Positions 11,784-23,400 of a DNA stretch of 64,000 nt are shown here, piece by piece. A model generated the notes under the pieces. That model was not told the origin of the DNA, did not search any database, and saw only the letters and a program-made list of their open reading frames with translations. Source of the DNA: Paragonimus westermani. Taxonomy: Eukaryota > Platyhelminthes > Trematoda > Plagiorchiida > Troglotrematidae. The translations under genes and the position numbers were made by a program. The stretch covers positions 1 to 64,000 of the forward strand of contig QNGE01002996.1 in NCBI GenBank assembly GCA_008508345.1, written 5' to 3'. Position 1 is the stretch's first letter, and the number at the start of each line of letters is the position of its first letter.

Positions 11784-12549
11784 GTGAGTTTTTCTCGTAA
11801 TGTTATGGGGACAGTCTTAGGCTTGGTAACACCCGTGGATGACACTGAGCAAGCAGACGAACTAGGAATTCTGACTACGAGAACGATTTCAATAGTGACT
11901 GATTAAAAGTTTGCAAATCTTGCCTAGCACAATAAGCCGTGATGACATTAGGAATAGAGTACGCTGAATGCATTGATCCATCACATAAACTCAAATTTAA
12001 ATAGAATTTCTGTTGAATTTTTTTCAGCAGATGAAAATGTGATGATACCTTCATCGAGTGTGATTTCAATCAATAGCAAGCATTTCAGTTGCGCTGGACT
12101 ATTATAGACTGTGTATATCTTCAGTGCTTGTCCAAACGGTACTAGACTTGAAACACTTTCACGCGTAAATGGTCCGAGACTCGCCGTGAAGACGTTACAC
12201 AGATAACACGCTCTGAACCCACATTTACAATCAGCTGCTTAGAACGTTTTTCACTTCAGATTTTGCCAGTCGTGAGCACTTAAGTTTTCCCCTGTTCCAC
12301 TCGATAACAGCTGACGTTATGGGAATCTTGAACTGTAAAATCTGTAAAGCAGTAGGTTGACCAGTGTTGTGTATGAGGACCGTGGTTTACTTAATTCTTG
12401 TTCAGAGAATATAAAGACCATACTGAACCATTAGTCATACGATTGATGTGCACGGAGTGCACCTTAGTTTTGTCGACCTATCACAACCCAGGAGACAGAC
12501 CCAAGGGAGGAACGGGTAAGGTGATTTTCTTGACGGGAATACACAAGTT
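11784..12549. other. No confident gene; may include decayed LINE 5' RT sequence
   Basis: Sits immediately upstream of the LINE relic. Frames around 12450-12540 read retrotransposon-like in places but contain stops and shifts, and no conserved block could be fixed. Confidence 0.35.
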
Positions 12550-12781
12550 GAATTTGTGCTCCATCAAACTTTAGGTCAACGTCATAACTACTACCTACCA
12601 AGGATTATCGTGGTCCTCGATTATAAAGACGCGTTCACTTAATTGATTCCACCTACAGGTGGATGTATCGAAACAGTTATGTAAATTTATTCTCGGTTCC
12701 TTATTGTCATGTTGTAGCTCACGTGTGGTCAACGGTGAATCATCCAACAGTTCCATCACCTACAGAGAAACACGGCAAGGC
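12550..12781 (+). pseudogene. Decayed LINE (non-LTR) reverse transcriptase fragment
   Basis: The frame from 12550 reads FVLHQTLGQRHNYY then PRIIVVLDYKDAF, matching the LINE RT pattern FxLRQxLExRHxY / PTIIVFLDxKxAFDS. The motif A catalytic Asp is encoded at 12619-12621. After a TAA and a frame change, 12663 onward reads YVNLFSVPYCHVVAHV, the counterpart of YVNLIxALYSxTxGRV. A further shift gives NGESSNSSITY...RQG, the counterpart of YGELSxxFxTxSGVRQG (motif B'). The blocks occur in the right order and spacing. A stop and at least one frameshift show it is dead. Motif C (YADD) was not found downstream. The clade was not resolved; the motif style suggests RTE- or CR1-like elements. Confidence 0.75.
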
Positions 12782-15630
12782 TATTAACTTACATATAACC
12801 CTCAATTCTGTCAGAGATAAACTAACAGAAGGCTCTGCAACATCCGGAAAATAACGGTGAAACTTCCTACGTGAGGGAGACTGATTTTATTCAGGACGGT
12901 AAATGTTCTGGACGGTTGAGGCCTTTTAATGAACGCAACCTACTGTCAGAGATTATCTTGCGCTCTAACACATAGTCTGATGTCTCAATGTACGGGGCAA
13001 ATTTATAAGGCTGTAGTTATCACGTGGATTATTTGTTGTTATCAGTAGCTCAGGAAGCTGAAGAACTGAAATAAAAGTCCGAACATCAATGGTTGCATTC
13101 GCCAATCTAGGACATCCTTGCTGACATATAAGCGTCACTTTAAGCCTCGTATTTAAGTCGGCTGCGAGAGCCATGCTATTCCACTCATGTTAAGCTTGGT
13201 AGCAAGTATTCAGTAACGAGTCTCGAGTGTGTACACTCCTTCTATTTTCAAGTGCTCACAAAATTAAACAGCTGGACCATGTACTACCGGTGTTAACTTG
13301 TCCGATACGCCCAGCGCTCTCTCCAAAACAGTCACTGGATTTTGGAAGGCACTAGGTGGACAAACGGTGTGTTAACATAAGTAACTGAAGTCTGTGGCCG
13401 ATGAAATAGTCACAATATGTGTCACCCATCTGCACATCTAAGACCCTCGTAACTAACTGTTAGCAGAAGGGAACGTTGAATAAGGTGAACACTAGCCCCA
13501 ATCATCAGTGTGAATTTGACTGTTTTTCGAGATGTCTTTGATGTAGGCACATCTAGCAGTGAGCAGTGGTGAGAATTATAAAACATTTGTCTTCGAAAAG
13601 AAATCTGGTTTTCCATCAAAGGCCGACTGTATGACTACACTGCGTAGGCACTTCAACTTTGAGTTTCATTTTTACTCAAACACAAATGTTTTCAATAATT
13701 ACGGCTTTCTGCATCACATTTTCGACCACTTCCCAGACTGAGTTTGTTTTGACTTCCATATTTGCATGACAGCTAATCATCGGTGTAACCCACATACGTG
13801 CTGTCTTACATGATGTTGAAGGGATGAGCTTCATTTGCCTTGCTACCTTATGCCACATGTACTTGTGATTTCCACGTGTAACAACTTTGTAAATTACCCA
13901 GATCAAATTCGTCCACTTAGTCATATCATACACCTTCAGCAACATGCTGTTTTCCATTCGCCCAGTCTATTATTAAGCATCTGCGTTTTTCTATCCCGTT
14001 CGCTGTAGTTGCGAAAAACGAAAGATTTTGAATTTGAAAAATCAACACACTAGAAGCAGGTTCTGTTACCATTTCGTCAGACTGTTTTCTTTTGTGTATA
14101 CATGTAGTCTCTATCCTCACCACGAGGTTACAACACCACCTTAGGTTCCAACGAACGGCAATGTTGGATGAGATGGCGCAAACAGGATGGTGACCAGTCA
14201 CTCACGAAAAATGTAGCGCTTAGCCCTAAATCATATAAATGCCGAAAAAGTACACTAGACTGTATACCACAAAATCCCGATTTATGTGGCCATGTAAAAC
14301 GCATTTACTTTGGTGTGCCACAGTTTTACCTGACCGGGTACACTTTTGTTGGTAATAAGCTTTTGCAGTTCCGTTTGTGACGTCTGCGCCACATTTTTCC
14401 AAAAAAAAACCTTTTAGTACAGCAATATCTTGATTGTTCATTTCAAATGTTCATACCGTCGATTACACGCAGCTAGCGCTGATTGCTACGGATTTTTTCT
14501 CATCATTTTCGGCCAGTTGGGCTGTTTTATCTGAATGTTGTCCAGTCCAATCTTTCGTGTTGTCCGTCTTTTGACTCACGTCAACTTATAGCTCCTGTAC
14601 TTTATTCCACTGGATGCCACAAAAGTTGTTTTTAGAACTGTTTATCAGCCGTAATCTGAACTACGTGTATAAAATATTTGTGCTTATAAAGGCAGTTCAG
14701 AAATGCTGCCGCCACTGAGTGTTGGATACTTCATAATAAAATAGCATTCCATTTCCTCTTCTTCCACCCTCATGCATTAGCTGGTTAATGACAACAAACT
14801 CCCGATCGTCTGGTTTATCCTCGTTTGGTGACATGCCTTCGGGAGCTATAATCTTCGGTTCTAACTACACACCTCTAAATGAATCGGTCACTGGCTTATC
14901 CTTGTCATATATCTAACTGATTGCTGTACGCACAGAATGTGTACGGACCAAATAGCGTTGCACTATGACAGTGGTTATGAGTGAATTCTTAGTCAACCCT
15001 GTCTACCAGTGAGCATCTAGAAAGCATGCAATGTTAATAAGAAAGCTTGGCTAGTGCTTGTCTACTCAAAACCAACAATCAGCACTCTGTAATGAACACC
15101 CATTTAGTTGACTCATGAATTAATACGGTTTACTCTGTGTGGCACTGTAACAAATGTTGCCAGCTGGCCGATCTCCTGATGCAGTGGATGGGTAGTATTG
15201 GTAAGAAAAAGAATTATCTATCCACCTTTAAGGTGGATTACTTGTGGTAAAGTATTCGGTGTAATACGTTTATGTCAAGTGTGTTCATGTTTACACAAGA
15301 AAAGTAGGTTCGATGAAGTCAGAGATGCTTCTTCACATATCGTTTGCGGATTTTGTTCTGTGGGATCAACCTTTTTAGAAAGACCTTGTGCTTTCACCAG
15401 GGTTTGACTGTATCACCTCACCCATACGCAATACACCAATTCCAGCATTCATCTAATGCATTGGGTGAGCTTTCTAAGCGACCAACTGAGAAGACGGACA
15501 CGAATTCAGAATCAGCATACGAAAACTTTTGGCCATACACACGACTGTAAACAGTATACTGACTTATTAACCCTTTTCGCTTTCTGTAATTTGCAAAGCA
15601 ATTAGACTATTCTCAGACGGGTTTTATTAA
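12782..15630. other. No confident gene; possible LINE 3' remnants
   Basis: Directly follows the reverse-transcriptase relic and may hold eroded LINE sequence. Overlapping open frames on both strands (13559-13741, 13676-13957, 13926-14201, 14168-14380) are unrecognised and typical of chance. Confidence 0.4.
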
Positions 15631-15912
15631 CTAATAAAGACTGAATGTTTAACCCCGAGACAGCCAAAAATTACTCCCTTCCGAGGACCGAGGATCAACA
15701 AGTCCTTCAAACATAAACACAATCCGTGGATTGCAGTAGATGAAGTGACTGTGGTGCACGAAGCTACTCAGATTTTGGCCCAACTCGAGGTTGCAGGCCT
15801 CACAAATGTTCCTTTCGGGCAATCCTATAAGGTGTCTCACGGTTTAAAGCGGGCTGTGCAAACGTACGTGTTATTCACGTCGCTGCTGTCTTGCCTGTCT
15901 GGGACTTTGTAA
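15631..15912 (+). CDS. Candidate coding stretch, unknown
   Basis: A plus-strand frame without an ATG is open for 93 codons to a TAA at 15910-15912. About 29% of codons begin with G, above the local base frequency, and the translation includes PWIAVDEVTVVHEATQILAQ, which reads as a plausible amphipathic segment. No domain was recognised. A possible donor (AAG|gtgtct) lies inside it near 15830; the upstream acceptor is unclear. The minus-strand frame at 15649-15840 overlaps it. Length is within what chance allows. Confidence 0.2.
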   Translation, partial: LIKTECLTPRQPKITPFRGPRINKSFKHKHNPWIAVDEVTVVHEATQILAQLEVAGLTNVPFGQSYKVSHGLKRAVQTYVLFTSLLSCLSGTL

Positions 15913-17298
15913 AACTGTATTAATTCCCGATGGTAGGTTTCTGTTACCGCTGAGTTGATCTAAAATCTGGTTGGCTTTTCATTTGGCTGGGATTTTCACT
16001 ACACAGCTCGGGCAAATTTCTCGCACGCAAACAAGTTACTGGTTGATCAGGCTGTCCAGGTTCAGAAACAGTCATATTTATTAAGATAGACTGACTACTG
16101 GAGTTTCTCTCTTCCGAGAGTGAATGAGTCGCGGCAATGTTGACATAAAACGTTCTGCTCACCTCATACCTAGTTCACTTTCAGTGTGCCTCAGTGGGTA
16201 CACAAATTTATCATCGCATCGTTTTCTCAGGCAACCTTAGTTTGTTCTTTGATAAACTTATTGCACGTAAGCCACAATTCGGCTCGAAATGCCATTTGGA
16301 AAGTAGTTTCGAAATCACAGCTAGTAGCCCTTAACTCGTTAGGGTTAAACTAGTCGTATCGACTCCAGACTGTTTGTTCCGTCAGTCCTATCGATCGGTC
16401 AGTCGAAATGTCCTGGGACTGTACGGTAGTGAGGGCGAAAGGGAAAATGGCAGCTAGTTAGTTGGCTAGAACTTCTATAAAGGCAGTATAGTTATAACAT
16501 TTGTGTGAGCTTGTGTGCATCCGTTGTAACTGTGACCACTTTCCACGAGTTCACAAGTACGTCAAAACAGCCACAGTTGCCCTGACAACTCTAAAATGCC
16601 AAATGATCGACGAGTGACGTTTGATTCAAACGGGTAAGACACTGCCAATTTCGATGTCGTCCATAGTGAGTTCAGTAGTGAAACCATAATTCAGAATTCG
16701 ATAACGAACACATACGGTTTTTAACCAATCATGTAAGTTGAACACATTATGTAAAAGGAATTTCACACTCACTCGTATATCGTATGCTTTCTAGGGTAAT
16801 TACATGCACATGTATATAGCAGACAGTGGTGAGCTGGCACAATAACTGGTCCACACTCTTGGAACCAAAGTATGTTGATCAATTATCGCAGGGTTTTCGA
16901 ATAAACGCGAAATATTGCTTACTTCAGTAAAACCTCAGTGATAAACCTCTCATCTAGTTCACTTGGTTTGGATGAGTCTCCCCGGAGAATTCGCAGGTTC
17001 CTATTATCTTATAAACCACCGATTATCAACGTAGGGTACAAGCGAACAATATATGCCTGATCTCTTTGAACTCATCAGATTCAGAATACCTCATGTAATA
17101 TTTAATCAGTAGCTATGATCACTAGAAAGTCCCCTCGCACCGTTCACAAACTCCCGGTGACTTCAGATCATCAAGAGGTGCATCCAAATATTTGTCAACC
17201 ATTGTCAATTTGAAAGGTTGATTTTCTCGATAATAACGTGTATGTATAATCACTGAAAACAGTGTGACTATTCTGCTCATTCTGTTTACTCTTCTTAG
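15913..17298. other. No gene seen
   Basis: AT-rich with many stops in all frames. Nothing recognised. Confidence 0.5.
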
Positions 17299-17866
17299 AG
17301 CCCGTTGTCCTTCGATGTGTGAAAAGCCCAAACCAACTTCTCAGCCGTGTGCAATCGAAGAAATAGCGTTTGAGAAAGAGCACTTCCGAAGTACGGTTTC
17401 ACATCTTCCTCATCGCCAGTATGACATTCACCAGTTGAAAAGTATCAACAGAAATGTTTCGTTTGGCTGGGAACCTACCAGAGGTTCTGCTTCATGGATC
17501 CGAAATCCTACGGAAAACCGAAAACTTTTGAACGGGACGTTCACCTGGGATCTCAACAGGCGTATCCATGTTGAACATGCCATTCGATCAGGTCGGTTGC
17601 TAACATTAGTCCAAGACAGTCAAAAGGTTACGGCTAAAATCAAATCCAGTGATGGCGACGCACCAGTTTTTAGTCAGTGGCAAGCTTCAACACGGTCAGA
17701 TCAGCGCTTGCTCCTAGTGGGATCACAGTCCATTAGACCACATTTGAAAACCAAACATGAAGATGTTCATCTATTGAACCAATCCATTTTGCTATGGCGT
17801 CCAAATGCCTTGCCTGAATTTAGCGAGATAGAAGAGGTACATCAAGGTCGAGTCAGTACTGATTAA
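17299..17866 (+). CDS. Longest unassigned open frame (possible terminal exon)
   Basis: The frame is stop-free for about 200 codons from 17264 to a TAA at 17864-17866, the second-longest open frame in the window after the innexin exon and at the edge of chance. There is no early ATG. A good pyrimidine-rich acceptor (ctgtttactcttcttag) ends at 17298, giving an exon of about 190 codons. The translation is hydrophilic, rich in Ser, Arg, Gln and His, with FGWEPTRG and RRIHVEHAIRSGRLLTLV among readable stretches, and without transmembrane segments, a signal peptide or cysteine motifs. G at first codon position is only about 25%, a weak coding signal. A possible internal donor (GAG|gtacat) lies near 17835. 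I do not recognise the family. Confidence 0.35.
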
Positions 17867-19576
17867 CCTTTAGAAAAGGTCATTTTAAAACAAATCTAAT
17901 GTTCACCGGCGTCGCGCGGCTGTTGGAAAACTTGGCCGACAGTTAGCGGCAGAAATACTTGACCCTGTTCACATCCGTAGTAGTTCTGATCACATAAGCG
18001 CGTCCACAACAGTGTATGCTTTGACTCGCATTATTCAGCGTTGTGTGAAGTTCATCTGATTTTCAGCGCATCATTTCGGTTTGCCGTCCAGCAAAACCAA
18101 AACATGCATACGCCATCCTCGACCCCATAAACACAGTGTATCGAGATTTCACTTTTTGCCTACTGGCACGCATCACGCTGGTGTGTTTCAGTTAGATGAA
18201 GATTTCTGTAACAGTAAAATTGCAAGACAGGCAGATAACAAGCTACTTTATCGAGCAGGAAATAGACCGTAAAACAGAAATCTATACCTTGCCCTGATGA
18301 AAAGCAAGGTTTACCTGGCCTAGACTCCACTTGTGTTGCAGGGTTCTCTCAGTGCTGTTCTGCTCTGTCAGTCCTTTTCCCCTTTGTTTCATTCAGCCAA
18401 GATAGTGCACACTTGTCGTCCCAAGGTGGATCTTGAATCCTTTAATAGATATACAATCACTGGAAGCATGTCAAGAGTTCACCATTCCAGTTTGCCGCTC
18501 TACATGTACTATTGTCAAAGCTGTCAAGTTTAGACATGAATTAGCTGGATTAATTTTATGGTTGACCTTGATTAGTACGTGCGACGTGTGGGGAATTTTT
18601 GCTTGGTTTCGCTCGAAACTGTCGAGATGAAGTTCGAAATTTGAAATCGTGAAACGTTTCACAGTGCATACCGAAAAGTAAATCCCCGTGTACAACACGT
18701 CGCGATCAAATGGCTATTTACCTGAATGGGGATGAGTAACGTTAATACGGACGATTGCCGTGCATAAATCAACTGGAGATGGATATATCTAAAGAACATC
18801 GAAGATAAAACATTGTTGTCCAAGTTAGTACTCTGGTCGATAGGTATTGCATTCGACGAAAAAGAAACGCTCAACATTATCATCCCTTTCTGTTCGTCAT
18901 CAAAATAACTAGAACGTTCATGCTGTTGGGGTCAAGTTAAATCACACTAAGTTGATGTGCACTTGCTTGTTGCATGTTGAGTAGTCAGATCAGACGGGAC
19001 TGAAAGTCTTTCAAAGATGTATACATGAATTAATTTACTTTATCGGAATGTATCAGTTGATTTACACTTGGAAGCAGTATGTTCTAGCGAACAAAATATC
19101 CTGTCCGGTTGTGCGAAACAAGTTAGCTAGAGTAAATCTGTGACCGCGAATGAGTAAACACCGTTGAATAAAGGCCTCTCAATTTGATATGTGACAACGA
19201 TTCAGCCTGGTTTCACCTAGTTTATCACATTCTCCTATTTAGTGAGTTTCAAAGGGGTCAAGTTCAAGTGTTTCAAACTATTCTTTCCCCTTAATTATTG
19301 TGCTATTGTCTTGCATTTACAGCTCTTGTTAAAAATCGGTAATAGTTGTTCAACTTACTGGTCGGAATGTATGGGGACAACGGGAGATTTGTGATTGGCA
19401 GGATTGTGTATAAACGTTGGTATATCGTTACATTCTGTAGCATTTATCACCCAACATGTGACAGTCAAACTACTTTGAATGGCGAACACACGGCTGTCTC
19501 CTGTTTTGAGACGAAATACTTACTTTATGTTATATTGAAACGAGTGGACCCTGTCGACAACTGCTATTCTACTGGT
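17867..19576. other. No confident gene
   Basis: Several acceptor-like sites (gattttcag ending near 18066, gtgttgcag near 18341) precede short open frames in more than one phase, so none can be preferred. Nothing recognised. Confidence 0.4.
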
Positions 19577-19887
19577 GTTGTATAACAGGCAGTTTCGTTG
19601 TGAGTAGTATACTACTCACATGTAGTGTATTACCCACAGGCGACATTCAGGAACAAAAGGACAAGCCCCGAACACGACGGATAAGAAGAGACTATCGGAA
19701 CAGTGTGTACATGCTGTGTGAGAAATTTCACCAAGGCGAATAACAACGTACTGTCACCCACTGTATGTGAGTGTATGTCTGTCGTGCAAATGAGTGCACG
19801 CGTTTGTGGTTTAGTTTTTGACATGACCTGTACGGAAGTTTGCGCAATAAACGAACTCGCTGGCCAAGCGTCTTTTGCGGGCACAAC
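19577..19887 (+). repeat. 310-bp dispersed element, copy 2
   Basis: Second copy of the element at 8379-8688, same orientation and about 98-99% identical over its first ~290 bp. The palindrome is at 19599-19620. The near-absence of indels implies recent copying or conversion. Flanking sequences outside gttgt...acaac differ between the two copies. Confidence 0.8.
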
Positions 19888-20233
19888 GCGGTACTTTGAT
19901 GTGGTTTTCACCATTCCTGCGGTTCGCAGTAATTCTGAACATCACCCAGCTTTGCTGCAGTGAGCTTGCGTACTGGTTTTGATTTGTATCGTTTCTACGT
20001 GTATGGAGCACTTTGATATCAGGAGTTCTCAAAATTGACTGACTTTTTCACTGATAGTTAGTTATTCAACGATTTAGTGTTGTCTGATAACAAGATGTCA
20101 TACGTTGCAGAATGATATTATTTGTTAAGCCTGCAACAAGATGCATAATGAATGTATACTTGGTGCAGAATAGCTGTAGCATGCAAGCCGACCATTTTAA
20201 CTCTGATTGCTCGTTACGTTTGTGGTCCAAATT

Positions 20234-20479
20234 ATGGCAGCGTGGAGATACCGGGGAACGACGTTCCTGCGAAATACGGTTCCAACAACAGTCCTGCTAA
20301 ACAACACAACACGAAGAGGCGTGAGCCAAGGGCTTAATAACCTATATGCACGACTATTACAAACGAAAACTAAAGCGTCACCAACAGAACTGCAGGACGC
20401 TCTGTTACATAATTCACATTCAATCCGTGCGCGCATGCTGGTTTCTACTGCGCGTTACACAGCCCAAATAGTTAAATAA
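20234..20479 (+). CDS. Candidate small single-exon gene (81 codons)
   Basis: ATG at 20234 in a fair initiation context (A at -3, G at +4), after an in-frame TGA just upstream at 20204-20206. The frame ends at TAA 20477-20479, which overlaps an AATAAA hexamer that could serve as polyadenylation signal. The N-terminal half is rich in Arg and Thr and poor in acidic residues (MAAWRYRGTTFLRN), as in a mitochondrial presequence; the rest includes KASPTELQDALL. First-position G is about 22%, no better than background, and the family is not recognised. It lies 350 bp downstream of a mobile element copy. It could be chance. Confidence 0.2.
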   Translation: MAAWRYRGTTFLRNTVPTTVLLNNTTRRGVSQGLNNLYARLLQTKTKASPTELQDALLHNSHSIRARMLVSTARYTAQIVK

Positions 20480-23400
20480 AGCAGGCACAGAAAGCTTATA
20501 CGCGACTTCAGTTTCTATTTGTTTCATTAGCGCAGTTTCATTGATCCACGAATTTCACAGAACTGATTGTATACGGCAACACAGCAATGGAGTTGATCAA
20601 ATAAACACCGTGAGATGTACCAGAATGTTCTATAACTGAAAACCACAGATTTAGGACCTTGGTAGCCGTATGTCTGCACCTTCAATAGTTGATTTGTGTG
20701 AAGTTTCATATTTTGAAGGCTGAAAGATGGCCTCCACGATAACTTTCATTGCAATTTCCTATGCTACCGAGCTTCAACAACACTGTGTAAATCTCCACCT
20801 ACATTTGCTTTCGAATGTCGATCAGTAGGATGTGGTGGGTTAAATTATGTGCTTAACTAACCATCAGTTTTTAGACAGAAACATTCATTTTGTGCACATT
20901 TAGACGAGATAGGGAAGTTAATCACATATTGCGGATCCAAAGCATGATACTTCGTTGTGGACATTTTACAATACACAGAAGCCTAAGTAGCCTGCTGTGT
21001 GAACCATACCTTTTTGTCTCGTATCAATACATTCTGTTCGCCTGTATTACAGTATACAGTTCTTCATTGTAGTAAACGTAGACATCGCGTATCGAAATAT
21101 TTCGAGTGTTAGTAATTAGTAATATACATTTCTAATCAGACGTGACAAAATGTGCAAACAATATAGTATATAAATTGAGGTGTTCACCTTGATGGTGTAT
21201 GTTAAATCTCCATTCTAAATGACCCTATTCAAATGTGAAGCAACGTCTCTTGTACAGGACAGCACCTCAAGGGTTAAAAGTCATCCTGCCCTTCAATCAA
21301 GAAACGACTCGATTTTTACAACAGTTGCTTCGCTGGAATAAAACTAGTTAGTTTCGGGTTTAACTTTACGACCGATATCATTCTGTACTTCCTAGCACAA
21401 GAATATTTTTGATGAAAGCCAATCCCTTGATATCCTGCTGAATTTGTTACCTCAATTCGCAGCGCATCGCTAATCAGAGCAATACAACCAATCCGAGTCA
21501 ATTGTTTATGGTGACAGACAGGTTAGTCAAATTTGGGTGATTGAACCGATTTGCGGAATGAAGACAGAGTGACCTAGTGCTCCGCATCACTAAGACGTGT
21601 GAATCTCGAAAGCATATCAGTGGGTCTGGAAATACGCTCGAATGGACAAATTGTTCTGCTTCATTTTCTCAGTTCAGTATATCGCCAATCCGTCATAATC
21701 ATATATGCAGGAAAATCCACACAAGTGCCCAGTCATGTGTTCTGGTGAATCGCTGAAAATGGCACGGTGTTTGTTGATGGTAGACAACCAATAGTGACGA
21801 ACAGATTAACTTATATTCTCTACAGGAGACCACCGTTTATGGACATGGAATTAAACCCCATGTTAACGTGACGAGTAAATAAATTAACCAGTCAAATTGG
21901 GCTTTTTACTCCATTTATTTTTCTTGGTTAATTGGCTGGCACGGCAGAGTTTGAGCTTATATTTTCTGAATTGTTTAATTACAGTGTGTTCAGAAGGATT
22001 GAATTGTTTCCATTGATTGTCAGCTCCGTATTTCAAGTTTAACCATAATATTATTCTACCAGGAAATATTTCATGAGGAAACCTTAACAACAATTAACAA
22101 TAAGTGCTTGTAGTCAACTGCAACCTCCTCAAATGTTTCTCTTGTTAGTATGATCAAACAATTGTGAGACCATGTAGTTGGACAAGATCTGTCAGTGCAT
22201 TGATAAGCTGATCAACGTTTAATTCACGACTTGTGTTTGCACCCAAAAGCTGTTGCAGATTCCTATGGCTTTCTAAATAAAACCCGGGCTAGCAGATGAC
22301 ACTAACTTTCGGGAGGTAGCTTTGTTGTGGTGACGATGGTACTCATAATCGGTCCTTTGGCTTCCCTCGCCTACAATGCCAATTTGGCTGTTTTTTTCTA
22401 TGCTACCTCATTTTTCTTACATCCACAGTATCTGTTTTGTGTTTGAACCCTGAAATTTTGTCGCACCAGAGAGTTTCAGACAATCCCATTCCACCTATTA
22501 ACAGTTGCCTTGCGTTGCAATTCTGATCTGTCATCTGTTCGAGTACAACCGAGTTACAGATTTTCCAGAACTGTATCTATTCTGAATTCTATAGTTGGTT
22601 CGGTGATCTGGTAACCACTGTTAGCGCATTCACTCAATTATTCACACAAATTCAAGCGCGAAACTAGTGAACTGGGTTTGCAGTTGGTGTAATCATACTG
22701 CTTATCTCGAATGTACTGTCCGTAAGTGATTCCGCCTATTGCCTTTTTGTTTCGGATCCCAGTTTGACAATTTTGAAAGACAGGAGACAGCTGTCAGATA
22801 TAAGAGGATGACATGTACTTCTAGCAAACAACCGTGCCAAAAGCAGAACATAGTTGATGCTACATGAATCTCAGACGGTGATTTCCCGTGTTAAACACAT
22901 GATCATTTTTGCCTAATCTAAAACTGCTACACCAGACGGTTGGTAAACTGATTGATTAATTTACACACAAATAATTAGCTGGTACACTGTGGTTAGACCT
23001 GCACATGGACACAGTGAGCGGTATGCTACTCCAAACGCCGTACGGCTCTCCAATCGCTTCGCGTTTTACGGTCAACCGGAAGCAAGCCGACGAATGATCA
23101 GGCCAAATTTGGAAAGTATATGTGGACTCGACTGAACACATACATAATATGTGAAAACTATTGTGTTGACGGTTACTTTTCGGTACGTTCTAGTGCACAC
23201 GTATCGAGATAATGCTATGCGGATGTATTCAGCTTTATTACAAAATCAGTGGAAGTGGCAACAGAAGACAACACAGCCAAAGCAGTTCCTTGATATTGAA
23301 ATGTTGAACTTATACACCAAACGACGTTTCTGTTCGAAGGAATGCCATATTTAGCTGGTAATGGATTACCTCTTATCTAGAAGGAAGTTAGCACATTGTA

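Noticed and set aside
18067..18630. Several protein-like frames after acceptor-like AGs
   Set aside because: Two or three frames are open at once over the same bases and none has raised first-position G, so no reading can be preferred.
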